The translations under genes were made by a program, and so were the position numbers. From Oscillospiraceae bacterium (GTDB taxonomy: Bacteria; Bacillota; Clostridia; Oscillospirales; Oscillospiraceae), in assembly GCA_021201735.1 (NCBI GenBank), contig JAJQEJ010000070.1, forward strand, positions 1 to 50,748: a stretch of 50,748 bases of DNA, written 5' to 3'. The notes below the pieces were generated by a model. It searched no databases, was not told where the DNA came from, and saw nothing but the letters and a program-made list of their open reading frames with translations. Within the stretch, counting starts at the first letter, position 1, and every line of letters starts with the position of its first letter. Positions 1 through 8,953 of the stretch are shown here, piece after piece.

Positions 1-54
1 ATCTGTACATTTTTTAATTGCCACTTTTGTTCATTTTATCACTGACACTGACAC
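1..54. mobile_element. Probable end of an insertion sequence interrupting a recombinase gene
   Basis: Recombinase coding homology begins only at about position 55. The first 54 bases are AT-rich, carry in-frame stops at 43-45 and 49-51, and do not read as recombinase. On the minus strand they begin TGTCAGTGTCAGTGATAAAA near position 52, with a repeated CAGTG unit. A TG-starting, repeat-rich terminus is typical of several IS families; IS21-like ends are my best guess from memory. Most of the element would lie left of the window, so the identity is not proven. Confidence 0.4.
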
Positions 55-993
55 CCCAATTCAAGCAAGAATGACGGCTTATGGTCGGCAAGCACTATCA
101 CAAGGATATTGCAGAACCCTATGTATATCGGCGTGATGGTACAGGGGCGAAACAGGGTAATCAGCTACAAGGTACACAAGCAAATAACCGTACCGGAGGA
201 CGAATGGTTTATTGTGCCGAATACCCATGAGGCCATAGTAAGTAAGGCAGTATTTGAGAAAGCACAGGCGTTACATAAGCGTGATACAAGAACCGCTCCC
301 GACAAACAAGAGGTATATATCATGTCAGGCTTTGTACGTTGTGCAGACTGCAAGAAAGCCCTGCACCGCAAGCTGGCCCGCAATATCCCCTATTACCATT
401 GCCGCACCTACACCGACAAGCAGACCTGCACCAAGCACAGCATAAGGCAAGATAAGCTGGAACATGCAGTATTGGCGGCCTTGCAAATGCAGATAACCCT
501 TGCAAGTGAATTGTCGGCGGAGATTGAGCGCATCAAGAACGCACCAATCATACACAAGGAAAACAAACGGCTTGAATATGCCTTGAAGCAAGCCGAAAAG
601 CAACTCAAGCAAAACAACGCTATTTCAGACAGTCTATACATGGACTGGCGAAGCGGCGAAATTACCAAAGAGGAATACCGCCGCTTGAAAAGCAAGGTAA
701 CAGAACAGATTGAACAGATTGAAGAAAGCATTGCCTATATTCAAGAGGAAATAGGCGTAATGGCAAGCGGTATCGGCAATGATGACCCGTATCTTGTGGC
801 GTTTCTAAAGCACAGGAATATTCAAACCCTGAACCGTGGTATTGTGGTAGAACTGATTGATACGGTATGGGTACACGAAAACGGGGAAATAACGGTTGAC
901 TTTAACTTTGCCGATGAGTACCAAAGAATTATTGATTACATAGAGAATAATCACAACAATATCGTACTGATAGAGAATAACAAGGTGGTATAA
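55..993 (+). pseudogene. Large serine recombinase, 5'-truncated (recombinase and zinc-ribbon domains only)
   Basis: This is the C-terminal part of a large serine recombinase of the kind that moves integrative elements and phages in Clostridia. The open frame runs from about 55 and reads LWSASTITRILQNPMYIGV, the end of the Recombinase domain. A zinc ribbon follows, with paired cysteines (CADC, then HCRTYTDKQTC), then a coiled-coil region and a C-terminal tail. The N-terminal catalytic resolvase domain with its nucleophilic serine, about 200 or more residues, is absent. A TTG at 109 could open a 294-residue frame, but homology continues upstream of it, so it is not the native start. The product cannot be an active recombinase. 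The gene ends about 50 bases before a broken collagen-like gene, as expected for a recombinase lying next to its attachment site. Confidence 0.85.
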
Positions 994-1009
994 GCCGCCC
1001 TGCCCTCTA

Positions 1010-1156
1010 TCACCAGTTTATGAAATGTTGTGCATAAATAGACTGTTCCGTTGGTCCCGTCGGGCCTGTCAAGACGCAGGGGGTTGGTGGGCACGGAATG
1101 CAACTCGGGACAATTTGCTGGCCGCGGCATGGGGAACAAGAACAATTGTCTATCAT
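1010..1156 (-). pseudogene. 5' stump of a collagen-like (Gly-Pro-Thr repeat) surface or spore-coat protein gene
   Basis: An ATG at 1156 sits 8 bases after a strong AAGGAG site. It opens a frame with a cysteine-rich head (CSCSPC, later CIPCPPTPC) followed by VLTGPTGPT. The frame then loses the repeat and stops after 48 residues. A Cys/Pro-rich head followed by GPT triplets is the N-terminal signature of collagen-like proteins such as the BclA-type exosporium filaments. Here the repeat tract is cut off after two triplets, near + strand position 1047, exactly where the recombinase-bearing element ends. A CATAGAAT stretch at 1218-1225 (minus strand) resembles the -10 of mother-cell sigma factors, but I see no convincing -35. 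Most likely a remnant created by insertion of the element. Confidence 0.6.
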
Positions 1157-1263
1157 AATGGTTACTCCTTTTTAGGTAGTGTGTTTGAACGTACGTGTGA
1201 TCCCCCTCTGCTCCCCCATTCTATGTAGCGTTTCAGTACTTTGCCATTTTTTCTGGCAATATG

Positions 1264-1309
1264 AAAAACGAGACCGACCCCGCGCAGCGGGCTCCGGTCT
1301 CATTTTTTT
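1264..1309. terminator. Bidirectional intrinsic terminator
   Basis: GAGACCG (1270-1276) pairs with CGGTCTC (1295-1301) around an inner GC-rich stem. A run of seven Ts follows on the plus side and a run of As precedes it, giving Us for minus-strand transcripts. It lies 7 bases beyond the ypeB stop and best serves that gene. Confidence 0.8.
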
Positions 1310-1315
1310 GCATGT

Positions 1316-2680
1316 TTACATCGCGAGGGTTCCGCTCTCGTCCTCCAAAAGCAGTAGTATGCGCTCCTCGAGACCTGTCTCTGCGTTTACATAGACGATC
1401 ATATGGGTGCCGTCTGCCCGGCTGCATTTAAACTCATGGCAGTAGACCTCATATTGTCCGTCGGTGGGGATGACCGCCATGCGGTGGGTCAAAATCTCCA
1501 GATTGCTGCTGACGACTGCCCGCGCGGTATCCTCGCTGACAATATCCTGCGGGATGGTGCGTTCGTAGTGGTTGTTGAGATAGCCGTGTGTCTCATAGCC
1601 CATCAGGTGCCCGTCTTGCATGGAGACGGCGATTTTAATGAGGTCGGGGTAGCAGATGACGTCGCCCTGCATGGCGGCAAAATTGATGGTGAGCACATTG
1701 TTTTGCTGGATAAAATAGGTGGCGGTCAGATTGTCATAACCGTTGCGCTGCAGAAATTCCAGCGCCATCTTTTCCGCCTGCTCCTGCGCCAGGGTAGATT
1801 GCCCGACGACGGCGGAATTGAGTACGGAGATGATTTTTCCGCCCTGCCTGGTCACTTCAATATAATAGGTTCCCCCTTCTGGGGCTGCCGCGGTGAGGTC
1901 ATAGGTTGCAATGCGCTCACCGCCCTGGTCGGTCAGGAGCAGCTCGGATGCCGTTAACCCCAGAAAATTGGCGGCGAGCTTCTTTGCCTCCGCCTCACTC
2001 ACGTCCTTCTGGCCCTCCAGCATGCGTGGGCTGCGGCTTGTGATGTGGTCGGAGAAGGGCCCGTCATAGATGAGGGTGGGCATCTCCGGGAAATCGGACT
2101 CCAATGTCTGAAAGGACAGGGCGGAGGTGACCTGTTCTCCCTGCTCGGTCACGGCGGCAAGCCGCTTTTCTACCACGGAGATATCATCCAGCGAAAGATT
2201 GCCCGCGTACAGCTCCGTCTGCAGGTCACGCAGGGTATTGGCAAGGGTGGTCGCCGTGGCAGAGAGGGATTCAAGCAGCTTGCGGTCCTCTTCTGTGCAG
2301 CCGTTGTTTTTCACGGCGTTGCGGCTGAGAGACATGAGGTAATCCCCTGTCTTAGCCAGAAATGAGGACGTCTTTTCCAGTTCCACGTTGCTGTACGGGA
2401 GCTGACCGACCGCGCTCTGCGCCGCCTGTGCCTTGCTGAATGCCTGCGTGCAGAGGGTGGAGAAGAGCTCCGGCGTGGTGGCGTACAGGCATTTTTGCAG
2501 GGCGGTATCCAATTCGCCCGCTGCCGTAGCCAGCTCGGCAAAGGAATATTGATAGTTGTTTGAAATCTGCTGATGGTAATTCGCCGCCTTGACCTGTCCG
2601 TCTATCGCGAGCCAGCCGGTTACGATCAGGGCGATTGCCACGATGACGGCGATCCAAATTCTGCTTTTCCGCTCGGTCAT
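1316..2680 (-). CDS. ypeB: Spore germination protein YpeB (PepSY repeats)
   Basis: The 454-residue protein has a short basic N-terminus, one membrane anchor at about residues 10-28, a helical region and then PepSY-type repeats from about residue 225 (SEAEAKKLAANFLGL and a later EQAEKMALEFLQRNG). This is the architecture and length of YpeB, which in Bacillus stabilises and localises the cortex-lytic enzyme SleB in the spore inner membrane so that cortex can be broken at germination. Bacillus ypeB forms an operon with sleB. Here no sleB is adjacent, and gltX lies directly upstream. The ATG at 2680 follows AAGGAGG by 7 bases. That ribosome site is buried in a perfect hairpin, described separately. 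Confidence 0.88.
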   Translation of the reverse strand: MTERKSRIWIAVIVAIALIVTGWLAIDGQVKAANYHQQISNNYQYSFAELATAAGELDTALQKCLYATTPELFSTLCTQAFSKAQAAQSAVGQLPYSNVELEKTSSFLAKTGDYLMSLSRNAVKNNGCTEEDRKLLESLSATATTLANTLRDLQTELYAGNLSLDDISVVEKRLAAVTEQGEQVTSALSFQTLESDFPEMPTLIYDGPFSDHITSRSPRMLEGQKDVSEAEAKKLAANFLGLTASELLLTDQGGERIATYDLTAAAPEGGTYYIEVTRQGGKIISVLNSAVVGQSTLAQEQAEKMALEFLQRNGYDNLTATYFIQQNNVLTINFAAMQGDVICYPDLIKIAVSMQDGHLMGYETHGYLNNHYERTIPQDIVSEDTARAVVSSNLEILTHRMAVIPTDGQYEVYCHEFKCSRADGTHMIVYVNAETGLEERILLLLEDESGTLAM

Positions 2681-2683
2681 GCG

Positions 2684-2726
2684 AAAACCTCCTTTTTCAG
2701 ATAGTTTGACCGAAAAAGGAGGTTTT
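2684..2726 (-). promoter_or_regulatory. Perfect 15-bp hairpin sequestering the ypeB ribosome site
   Basis: Positions 2684-2698 and 2712-2726 are perfect reverse complements separated by 13 bases. Read leftward, the distal arm contains the AAGGAGG of ypeB and the hairpin ends 3 bases before its ATG. An A-rich 5' side, a CCTCC core and a closing TTTT also make it look like an intrinsic terminator for gltX. It may therefore end the gltX transcript, block ypeB translation from read-through RNA, or both. Confidence 0.75.
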
Positions 2727-2746
2727 ATTGCTATAAAAAAGAAATT

Positions 2747-4228
2747 TTAAATTGAAAGCTGGGCAATGCCATGCCGTATTCTGCGCAGGGATTCGTCCTG
2801 CCCCAGAATCTGGCACAGCTCCACCGCGCCGCCGGGGGTGACAGCCTTGCCGGAAAGCGCGGTGCGCACCGGCCACATAATGCGCCCGTTTTTCAGTTCG
2901 AGACGCGTAGCTAGGCCGGTCAAGGCGTCGTGGATGGTGTCGTACGTCCAGTTGTCCAGTCCCTCCAGCAGGGGAAGGACGGCTTGCAGCGCGTCCAGAG
3001 AGTTCTCCTCGTCGGTTTTCATCTTCTTATGGCAGTAGAGCGCGTTGTCGTACACGGGAAGCGCGTCGATAAAGTCCACCTGCGGGGCGATGTCCTCCCA
3101 TGTGTCGCAGCGCGGCTGGACAAGGGGGGCAATCAGCGTAAGGTCGACGTGGGGCGTCGCTACCGCTTTTTGCAAATACGGTAGCGCACCCCTATAAAAG
3201 TCCTCAGGGGAGAGGGCGCGTAGATAGTTGGCATTAAAATATTTAAGTTTTTCCAGGTCAAAAATAGCGGGGGATTTGGAAATGCCGTCGATATCAAAGA
3301 CCTCCGAGAGCTCCGTGAGCGTGAAAAACTCACGCTCGGCGTATACGCCTCTTGGCGACCAGCCGAGCAGCGCGACATAGTTGACGATGGCCTCGCTGAG
3401 AAAGCCCTGTGCAACCAGATCCTCATAGGAGGGGTCGCCGTGGCGTTTGGACATTTTATTCTGCGCGTCCCGCATCACGGGGGCGCAGTGGATGTAGACC
3501 GGGATACGCCAGCCGAACGCCTCATAGAGGAGGTTATATTTCGGGGTGGAGGAGAGGTATTCCGAGCCGCGCACCACATGGGTGATGCCCATGAGATGGT
3601 CGTCAACGACGTTTGCAAAATTATAGGTGGGCAGGCCGTCCGACTTCATCAGCACATGGTCGTCCAGCGTCTCATTTTCCACCGTGATTGCGCCGAACAC
3701 CGCGTCGGTAAAGGTCGTTTGCCCGCCTTCCGGGATACGCTGGCGGATGACATAGGGGAGCCCCGTATCCTTTTTCGCCTGTGCCTCATCCGGCGTGTGA
3801 CTGCGGCAGGGGCAGTGCTTTAAGCCGCTCTCATGGAGTTTTTCGGTCTCCTCCTTGCTGCAAAAGCAGCGGTACGCGCTCCCCATCTCCACCAGACGCG
3901 CGGCATACCGGGCGTAGATGTCCCGCCGCTCCGTCTGAATGTAAGGCCCCACCGGCCCGCCCACGTCCGGCCCTTCGTCCCACGTGAGGCTGCATCGGCG
4001 CAGCGTGATATAAATGAGCGCCGCCGCGTCCTCGACCAGCCGGCCCTGGTCGGTATCCTCAATCCGCAGGATAAATTTCCCGCCGCCGCTCCGGGCGATG
4101 AGCCATGTGTAGAGCGCGGTGCGCAGATTGCCGACGTGCATGTACCCGGTGGGGGAGGGGGCAAAGCGGGTGCGCACGTTCTCTGTGGGAATACGCTCCT
4201 CCAGCTCGTCAAACCATGCTGTATTCAA
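2747..4228 (-). CDS. gltX: Glutamyl-tRNA synthetase
   Basis: This class I aminoacyl-tRNA synthetase charges tRNA-Glu with glutamate (and, in organisms lacking GlnRS, tRNA-Gln as well). The nucleotide-binding signature FAPSPTGYMHVGN lies at residues 22-34, and the second signature KMSKRHGD lies near residue 258. Four cysteines form a CxC-x15-CxC zinc site at residues 121-141. Length, 493 residues, is slightly above the usual 465-490 because the FAPSPTG motif starts some 15 residues later than normal. I chose the TTG at 4228 because AGGAGG lies 8 bases upstream and no in-frame ATG precedes the HIGH-type motif. A good sigma-A promoter lies just upstream at 4267-4296, so the gene is transcribed independently of nth. 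Confidence 0.97.
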   Translation of the reverse strand: MNTAWFDELEERIPTENVRTRFAPSPTGYMHVGNLRTALYTWLIARSGGGKFILRIEDTDQGRLVEDAAALIYITLRRCSLTWDEGPDVGGPVGPYIQTERRDIYARYAARLVEMGSAYRCFCSKEETEKLHESGLKHCPCRSHTPDEAQAKKDTGLPYVIRQRIPEGGQTTFTDAVFGAITVENETLDDHVLMKSDGLPTYNFANVVDDHLMGITHVVRGSEYLSSTPKYNLLYEAFGWRIPVYIHCAPVMRDAQNKMSKRHGDPSYEDLVAQGFLSEAIVNYVALLGWSPRGVYAEREFFTLTELSEVFDIDGISKSPAIFDLEKLKYFNANYLRALSPEDFYRGALPYLQKAVATPHVDLTLIAPLVQPRCDTWEDIAPQVDFIDALPVYDNALYCHKKMKTDEENSLDALQAVLPLLEGLDNWTYDTIHDALTGLATRLELKNGRIMWPVRTALSGKAVTPGGAVELCQILGQDESLRRIRHGIAQLSI

Positions 4229-4266
4229 TGAAAACGCCTCCTGTTTATCTATACTGAAACTTCCTT

Positions 4267-4296
4267 ATTGTAGCGCCGCGGGCAGACACTTGTCAA
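4267..4296 (-). promoter_or_regulatory. Sigma-A promoter of gltX
   Basis: Reading leftward, TTGACA (4291-4296), an 18-base spacer and TACAAT (4267-4272) match the vegetative consensus closely. The transcription start would fall about 30 bases ahead of the gltX TTG codon. Confidence 0.75.
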
Positions 4297-4312
4297 GGAG
4301 AAGGGAGGCGCG

Positions 4313-4948
4313 TCAGCCCCCGAACAGATCGCAGCAGGGGCGCAGATTACATATCTCGCACTGTGGTTTGCGCGCAGTGCACACCGCCCGGCCGTGCAGC
4401 ACCAGGCGGTGGCAAAAATCATTGGATTCCTCCGGCGGCAGCTGCGCGCGCAGCTGCGCCTCCACCTTTGCCGGGTCCTTCGTCCCGTCGGTCAGTCCCA
4501 GACGCCCGCTGATGCGGATGCAGTGCGTGTCGGCGACAACCGCGCCGGGCTGGCGGTAGAGGTCGCCCAGAATTAAATTTGCCGTTTTGCGCCCCACGCC
4601 CGGCAGGCGCAGCAGATCCTCCATGGTGTCGGGCACCCTGCCGCCGAATTCCGTCAGCAGTATGTTGGCCGACGCCACGATATCCCGCGCCTTGGCACGG
4701 AAAAAGCCTGTGGAGTGTATGTATTCCTCGATTTCCGTGACGTCTGCATCCGCCAGGGACTGGAGCGTTGGGAACCGGGCAAAGAGGACGGGCGCCACGA
4801 GATTGACCCGCGCGTCGGTACACTGCGCGGACAGCCGCACGGCGAATAGAAGCTCATAGTCTTTCCGGTATTCCAGTGAGCACAGCGCGTCGGGATAGTG
4901 CTGCTTCAGCCCCGCTATGATAGCCGTCACTTCGGCGGTGGTTTTCAT
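4313..4948 (-). CDS. nth: Endonuclease III (DNA glycosylase/AP lyase)
   Basis: This base-excision repair enzyme removes oxidised pyrimidines and nicks the abasic site. The helix-hairpin-helix LPGVGRKTA spans residues 115-123, with catalytic Lys121 and catalytic Asp140 in VADTHCIRI. Four cysteines at 190, 197, 200 and 206 (C-x6-C-x2-C-x5-C) form the [4Fe-4S] cluster. The frame stays open upstream to 5281, but residues before MKTTAEV have no family resemblance and overlap the glyA promoter, so the ATG at 4948 is chosen, giving 211 residues, the normal size. Its ribosome site (AAGGA, 12 bases away) is only moderate. The gene is divergent from glyA. Confidence 0.95.
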   Translation of the reverse strand: MKTTAEVTAIIAGLKQHYPDALCSLEYRKDYELLFAVRLSAQCTDARVNLVAPVLFARFPTLQSLADADVTEIEEYIHSTGFFRAKARDIVASANILLTEFGGRVPDTMEDLLRLPGVGRKTANLILGDLYRQPGAVVADTHCIRISGRLGLTDGTKDPAKVEAQLRAQLPPEESNDFCHRLVLHGRAVCTARKPQCEICNLRPCCDLFGG

Positions 4949-5025
4949 CGTTGTGATCAGTCCTTTTTTAATCAATATACCATATTCACTACAAAATCGC
5001 GAGAGGAAATTTAAATCAATAACAG

Positions 5026-5054
5026 TTGTATTTGGCGCGGCACTCCGATATAAT
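5026..5054 (+). promoter_or_regulatory. Sigma-A promoter of glyA
   Basis: TTGTAT (5026-5031), a 17-base spacer and a perfect TATAAT (5049-5054) lie 40 bases ahead of the glyA ATG. Confidence 0.75.
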
Positions 5055-5093
5055 GATGGTACTTTTAATGACAGAAAGGCGGCAACGGCAAAT

Positions 5094-6338
5094 ATGATAA
5101 ACGAAATTATGGATTTTATCACTGCGCAGGACCCCGAGGTGGGACAAGGCATACGAGCCGAGTATGACCGGCAGCGACGCAATATTGAGCTCATTGCGTC
5201 GGAGAACTTTGTCTCGCCCGCTGTTCTGGCCGCCGCCGGAACGGTGCTCACCAATAAATATGCGGAGGGGTACCCCGGCAAGCGCTATTACGGCGGCTGC
5301 CAGTGCGTGGATATCGTCGAGGATATCGCGCGTCAGCGCGCGTGCGAGCTCTTTGGGGCCGACCACGCAAACGTGCAGCCACACAGCGGCGCGAACGCCA
5401 ACTTTGCGGTCTATCAGGCGCTCTGTGCGCACGGGGATACGGTGCTGGGGATGGATCTTTCCAACGGAGGGCATCTCACCCACGGCAGCCCCGTCAACTT
5501 CTCCGGGAAGAATTATAACATGATTTCCTACGGTCTGAACGAAAAAGGCTATATCGACTACGATCAGGTGCGCGATATGGCAAAAAAACACAAGCCCAAG
5601 ATGATTCTTGCGGGCGCGTCCGCCTACCCGCGCATCATTGATTTTAAACTGTTTGCTGAGATTGCGCAGGAGGTCGGCGCGTACCTGTTTGTCGATATGG
5701 CGCACATTGCGGGCCTGGTTGCGGCGGGGCTGCATCCGTCCCCCATTCCCTATGCCGATGTGGTATCCACCACCACGCACAAGACCCTGCGCGGCCCGCG
5801 CGGCGGCATGATTTTGTGCAAGGAGGAGTTTGCCAAAAAGATTGATTCCGCCGTCTTCCCCGGCAGTCAGGGCGGCCCGCTCGAGCACATTATTGCGGCC
5901 AAGGCGGTGGCCTTTGGCGAAGCGCTCAAGCCGGAGTTTAAGACCTATCAACAGCAGATTGTCCGCAATGCGGCGGCGCTGGCCGAGTCTTTGCAGGCAT
6001 CAGGATTCGATCTTGTCTCCGGCGGCACGGATAACCACCTGATGCTCGTCGACCTGCGCAAGGCGGGGGTAACCGGCAAGAAATTAGAGCACCGTCTGGA
6101 CGAGGTGAATATCACAGTCAATAAAAACGCGATCCCCAACGACCCGGAAAAGCCCTTTGTCACAAGCGGCATCCGCGTCGGGACGCCCGCCGCCACAAGC
6201 CGAGGATTTCAGGAGGAGGATATGAAAATCATTGGCCGCCTGATTTGGGAGGCTGCCACCGCGTTTGACGCCAAGGCGGACGCCATCCGCGACGAGGTTG
6301 CCGTGCTCTGCGGGAGATATCCCCTCTACGCGGAATAA
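5094..6338 (+). CDS. glyA: Serine hydroxymethyltransferase
   Basis: A PLP enzyme that converts serine and tetrahydrofolate to glycine and 5,10-methylene-tetrahydrofolate, the main entry of one-carbon units. The cofactor lysine is about residue 230 in the [14 protein letters not shown] motif. The N-terminal [13 protein letters not shown] and [13 protein letters not shown] motifs of SHMT are intact. From the ATG at 5094 the protein is 414 residues, the usual size. A second in-frame ATG at 5109 is possible because the ribosome site is weak. The gene has its own promoter and a strong terminator, so it is monocistronic. Confidence 0.97.
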   Translation: MINEIMDFITAQDPEVGQGIRAEYDRQRRNIELIASENFVSPAVLAAAGTVLTNKYAEGYPGKRYYGGCQCVDIVEDIARQRACELFGADHANVQPHSGANANFAVYQALCAHGDTVLGMDLSNGGHLTHGSPVNFSGKNYNMISYGLNEKGYIDYDQVRDMAKKHKPKMILAGASAYPRIIDFKLFAEIAQEVGAYLFVDMAHIAGLVAAGLHPSPIPYADVVSTTTHKTLRGPRGGMILCKEEFAKKIDSAVFPGSQGGPLEHIIAAKAVAFGEALKPEFKTYQQQIVRNAAALAESLQASGFDLVSGGTDNHLMLVDLRKAGVTGKKLEHRLDEVNITVNKNAIPNDPEKPFVTSGIRVGTPAATSRGFQEEDMKIIGRLIWEAATAFDAKADAIRDEVAVLCGRYPLYAE

Positions 6339-6355
6339 GCGAACATAGCGCCTTA

Positions 6356-6412
6356 CCCCCTGTTCAGAGACAGAAGCCTGTCGCCGAACAGGGGGATTTT
6401 GTCGCTTTTTTT
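6356..6412 (+). terminator. Intrinsic terminator of glyA
   Basis: CCCCCTGTTC (6356-6365) pairs perfectly with GAACAGGGGG (6386-6395). ATTTT and then a run of seven Ts follow. Confidence 0.85.
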
Positions 6413-6535
6413 GGACTACAAATCATCCCCGTTAAGTCCTTTTCCGACTTATTTTTTCCAATATATGGATTATACTGTGCCATACCAGGCGCAGCCGGAC
6501 AAGCCGGTTGCGGATTACAAAGGAGATGGATCGGT

Positions 6536-8923
6536 ATGGCAACCAAGGATAATTGGAAAATGCGCATCGCACAGGCCGGAGATGAAATGCAGCGTACCGG
6601 GCGGCTGGTGGTGCGCGCACCCGCTCTGATGCGTGTGGTGGAGAATATCATCCGCCTGCTGCTCGGCGCAATGCTGGCGGGGGCGGAAATCTTTGGCGGT
6701 TTCGCGCCCTTTGGGTTAAGTCTGGTTGCCGCATCGGGATCCGGCCTGAGCGGGTTTTCCTCTTTGGTCGGGGCATGCTTTGGCTATCTCTGCTTTCAGG
6801 GCTTTGCCGGGGGGCTGCGGTATGTTGCCGCAGCCATCCTCATCTTTTCCGTGTCCTTTGCCTTTTACGATGTGCGCGCTTACCGCAAAACGTGGTTTAT
6901 GCCGCTGGTCGCCGCCTGTATGAACGGGATCACCGGCTTTGTGTACTTATCGGATAGCGGCTGGTCGCCCGAAAGTCTGATTTTTTTCGGCACGGAACTC
7001 TTGCTCGTCGCCGCCTGCACCTATTTTTACCGGATTGCCTTCTCGCCATGGCAGAGTAGGCACGAGGAGGCGGGGCTGACCCTCCCGCAGACTGTCAGCC
7101 TGCTTATTTTGGCCGGTACGCTCCTGATTACCCTGTCCAAGATTACAATATTCGAGACCTTTTCCATTGGCCGCATTGCAGGGGCGGTGGTGGTGATGAT
7201 CATTGCGCTGCAGTGTGGTGTCGGCGCGGGCGCGGCGTCCGGCGTTGCCGTGGGTATCGGGATGGATTTGGCGGCGGGTGGGGCGCCCTTTTACAGCATG
7301 GCGTATGCGCTTGCGGGCATTCTATCGTCCATCTTCCGCCGTCAGGGTCGGCTGGCGGTGGCCGTTGTGTATGTCGTGGCCAACGGCCTTGCGGTGCTTT
7401 GGAGCTGGGACGGGGGCCTGCGGGTGTGGCTTTTGTATGAAGTGTTCATCGCCTCGGTGCTCTTTATGCTGATCCCACAGCGCGCGCTGCGGCGGGTGGG
7501 TGGTTTCTTGTCAAAGGAGCCGAAGCACGGTGGCAGTGAGAGTGCGCGGGCCCATGTGTCAAAGCAGCTAGACGCTACGGCCAAGGCATTTCGCGGCTTG
7601 CATGACACACTGCGCACCGCATTTAGCAGCCCCATCAACGACGGCGACGCCGCGACGGTCTTTGACCGCGCCGCCGAGCGGGTGTGCAAAAACTGTCCGC
7701 TCCAGACGGCCTGCTGGCAGCGGGACTATGTCGGTACATATAACGCGCTCAACAACGCGTTGCCCACGATGCTCGACCGCGGTTACGGTGAGGGTTCGGA
7801 TTTCCCGATCTGGTTTACCTCCAAGTGCATGAAATTCCCCGCGCTGTTGGCGGCGAGCAACGAGGAGCTCACCGCCCTGCGCTACCGCAGGCAATATAAA
7901 AGCTGCCTGCAGGAAAACCGCGCGGCTGTCTGTCGACAATATGAGGAGCTCGCGGGGGTGCTCGGCACGGCGGCGGCGGAACTCAGCCGTGAGCTGACCG
8001 CCGACCCCATTCGGGAAAAGCGCCTGCGCCAGCATCTGACGGCACAGGGGATCACCTGCAAAACAGCGGTCTTCTACGATGAGGAAGGGCACCTGCGCGC
8101 AGAGCTGGAAGGGGGAGACTACGCGCCTCTGCGGCAGGAGGGGGCGATGGACAAGGTTTCCGCGGCGATTGGCGTTGCCATGCGCGTCAGCGAAGAGGAG
8201 ACGCAGCGGGGAAATATGGCCCTGGTGCAGTGTGAGCCACTCAAAGTAGTGGCGAGCGTGGCGGCGAGCCAAAAAGACGGCGAGACTGTCTCCGGTGACA
8301 CCGGTGCGTGGTTTAAGCGGGAGGACGGCATGCTCTTTGTCCTGCTGTGCGACGGCATGGGCAGCGGTACAGAGGCCGGGCAGGAGAGCAAGCTGGCCGT
8401 GCAGCTACTCGAGCAGTTCCTGCGTGCAGGGGTTCGCCCGGAAAACGCACTCAAGACTGTCGCAACCGCGCTGGGGCTGCGCGGCGAGGAGACCGGTATT
8501 TTCACCACCGTTGATCTGCTCTGCATCGACCTCTTTACCGGTGAGGCGGGCATCTACAAATACGGCGCTGCGCCGACCTACCTGAAAAAGGGGAAGGTGG
8601 TCAGCCGCATTACCGGGGGATCTTTGCCTGTGGGATTGGTCGTCGGCGACACCGGCGCGCCCGATGTCAGCCGCTTTCACATGGAGGCGGGCGACAGTGT
8701 GCTGCTGCTCAGCGACGGGGTACTGGGCACGGCGGACTCCGACCTCTGGCTGCGGGAGACCTTTGGCACCTTTCAGGGCGACAGTCCGAAGGAGCTTGCC
8801 GCCCAGCTTCTGCGGCAGAGCGGGGAGTGCGGCGGCGCGTCTGACGACAAAACCATCCTGTTGCTGCAAATCAAGGTGCGGGCCAAGGAAAAGCGGCAGG
8901 TATGTCACATCGGAGAAGGTTAA
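6536..8923 (+). CDS. spoIIE: Stage II sporulation protein E (PP2C-type phosphatase)
   Basis: SpoIIE sits at the polar septum through FtsZ and dephosphorylates the anti-anti-sigma factor SpoIIAA, releasing sigma-F in the forespore. The 795-residue protein has an N-terminal block of about ten hydrophobic segments (residues 37-320), a central soluble region with CKNCPLQTACW (near residue 390), and a C-terminal PP2C domain. Metal-binding motifs there are LLCDGMGSG (about 602-610), LLLSDGVLG (about 722-730) and SDDKT (about 768). Length and order match Bacillus SpoIIE (about 827 residues). The ATG at 6536 follows AAAGGAGAT at good spacing. The 200-base upstream gap has TATACT near 6471 but no strong -35; spoIIE promoters are Spo0A-activated in Bacillus, where such a -35 would be normal. 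Confidence 0.95.
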   Translation: MATKDNWKMRIAQAGDEMQRTGRLVVRAPALMRVVENIIRLLLGAMLAGAEIFGGFAPFGLSLVAASGSGLSGFSSLVGACFGYLCFQGFAGGLRYVAAAILIFSVSFAFYDVRAYRKTWFMPLVAACMNGITGFVYLSDSGWSPESLIFFGTELLLVAACTYFYRIAFSPWQSRHEEAGLTLPQTVSLLILAGTLLITLSKITIFETFSIGRIAGAVVVMIIALQCGVGAGAASGVAVGIGMDLAAGGAPFYSMAYALAGILSSIFRRQGRLAVAVVYVVANGLAVLWSWDGGLRVWLLYEVFIASVLFMLIPQRALRRVGGFLSKEPKHGGSESARAHVSKQLDATAKAFRGLHDTLRTAFSSPINDGDAATVFDRAAERVCKNCPLQTACWQRDYVGTYNALNNALPTMLDRGYGEGSDFPIWFTSKCMKFPALLAASNEELTALRYRRQYKSCLQENRAAVCRQYEELAGVLGTAAAELSRELTADPIREKRLRQHLTAQGITCKTAVFYDEEGHLRAELEGGDYAPLRQEGAMDKVSAAIGVAMRVSEEETQRGNMALVQCEPLKVVASVAASQKDGETVSGDTGAWFKREDGMLFVLLCDGMGSGTEAGQESKLAVQLLEQFLRAGVRPENALKTVATALGLRGEETGIFTTVDLLCIDLFTGEAGIYKYGAAPTYLKKGKVVSRITGGSLPVGLVVGDTGAPDVSRFHMEAGDSVLLLSDGVLGTADSDLWLRETFGTFQGDSPKELAAQLLRQSGECGGASDDKTILLLQIKVRAKEKRQVCHIGEG

Positions 8924-8953
8924 AATGCCCGAAAGAGCCAATTTATGGTTACA

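Noticed and set aside
951-1145. 64-codon minus-strand frame overlapping the recombinase end
   Set aside because: The alternative minus frame starting at 1156 has a strong ribosome site and the GPT signature; this one has neither.
4949-5281. N-terminal extension of endonuclease III to 322 residues
   Set aside because: The extra residues lack homology and would cover the glyA promoter and ribosome region; the internal ATG gives a normal-length enzyme.
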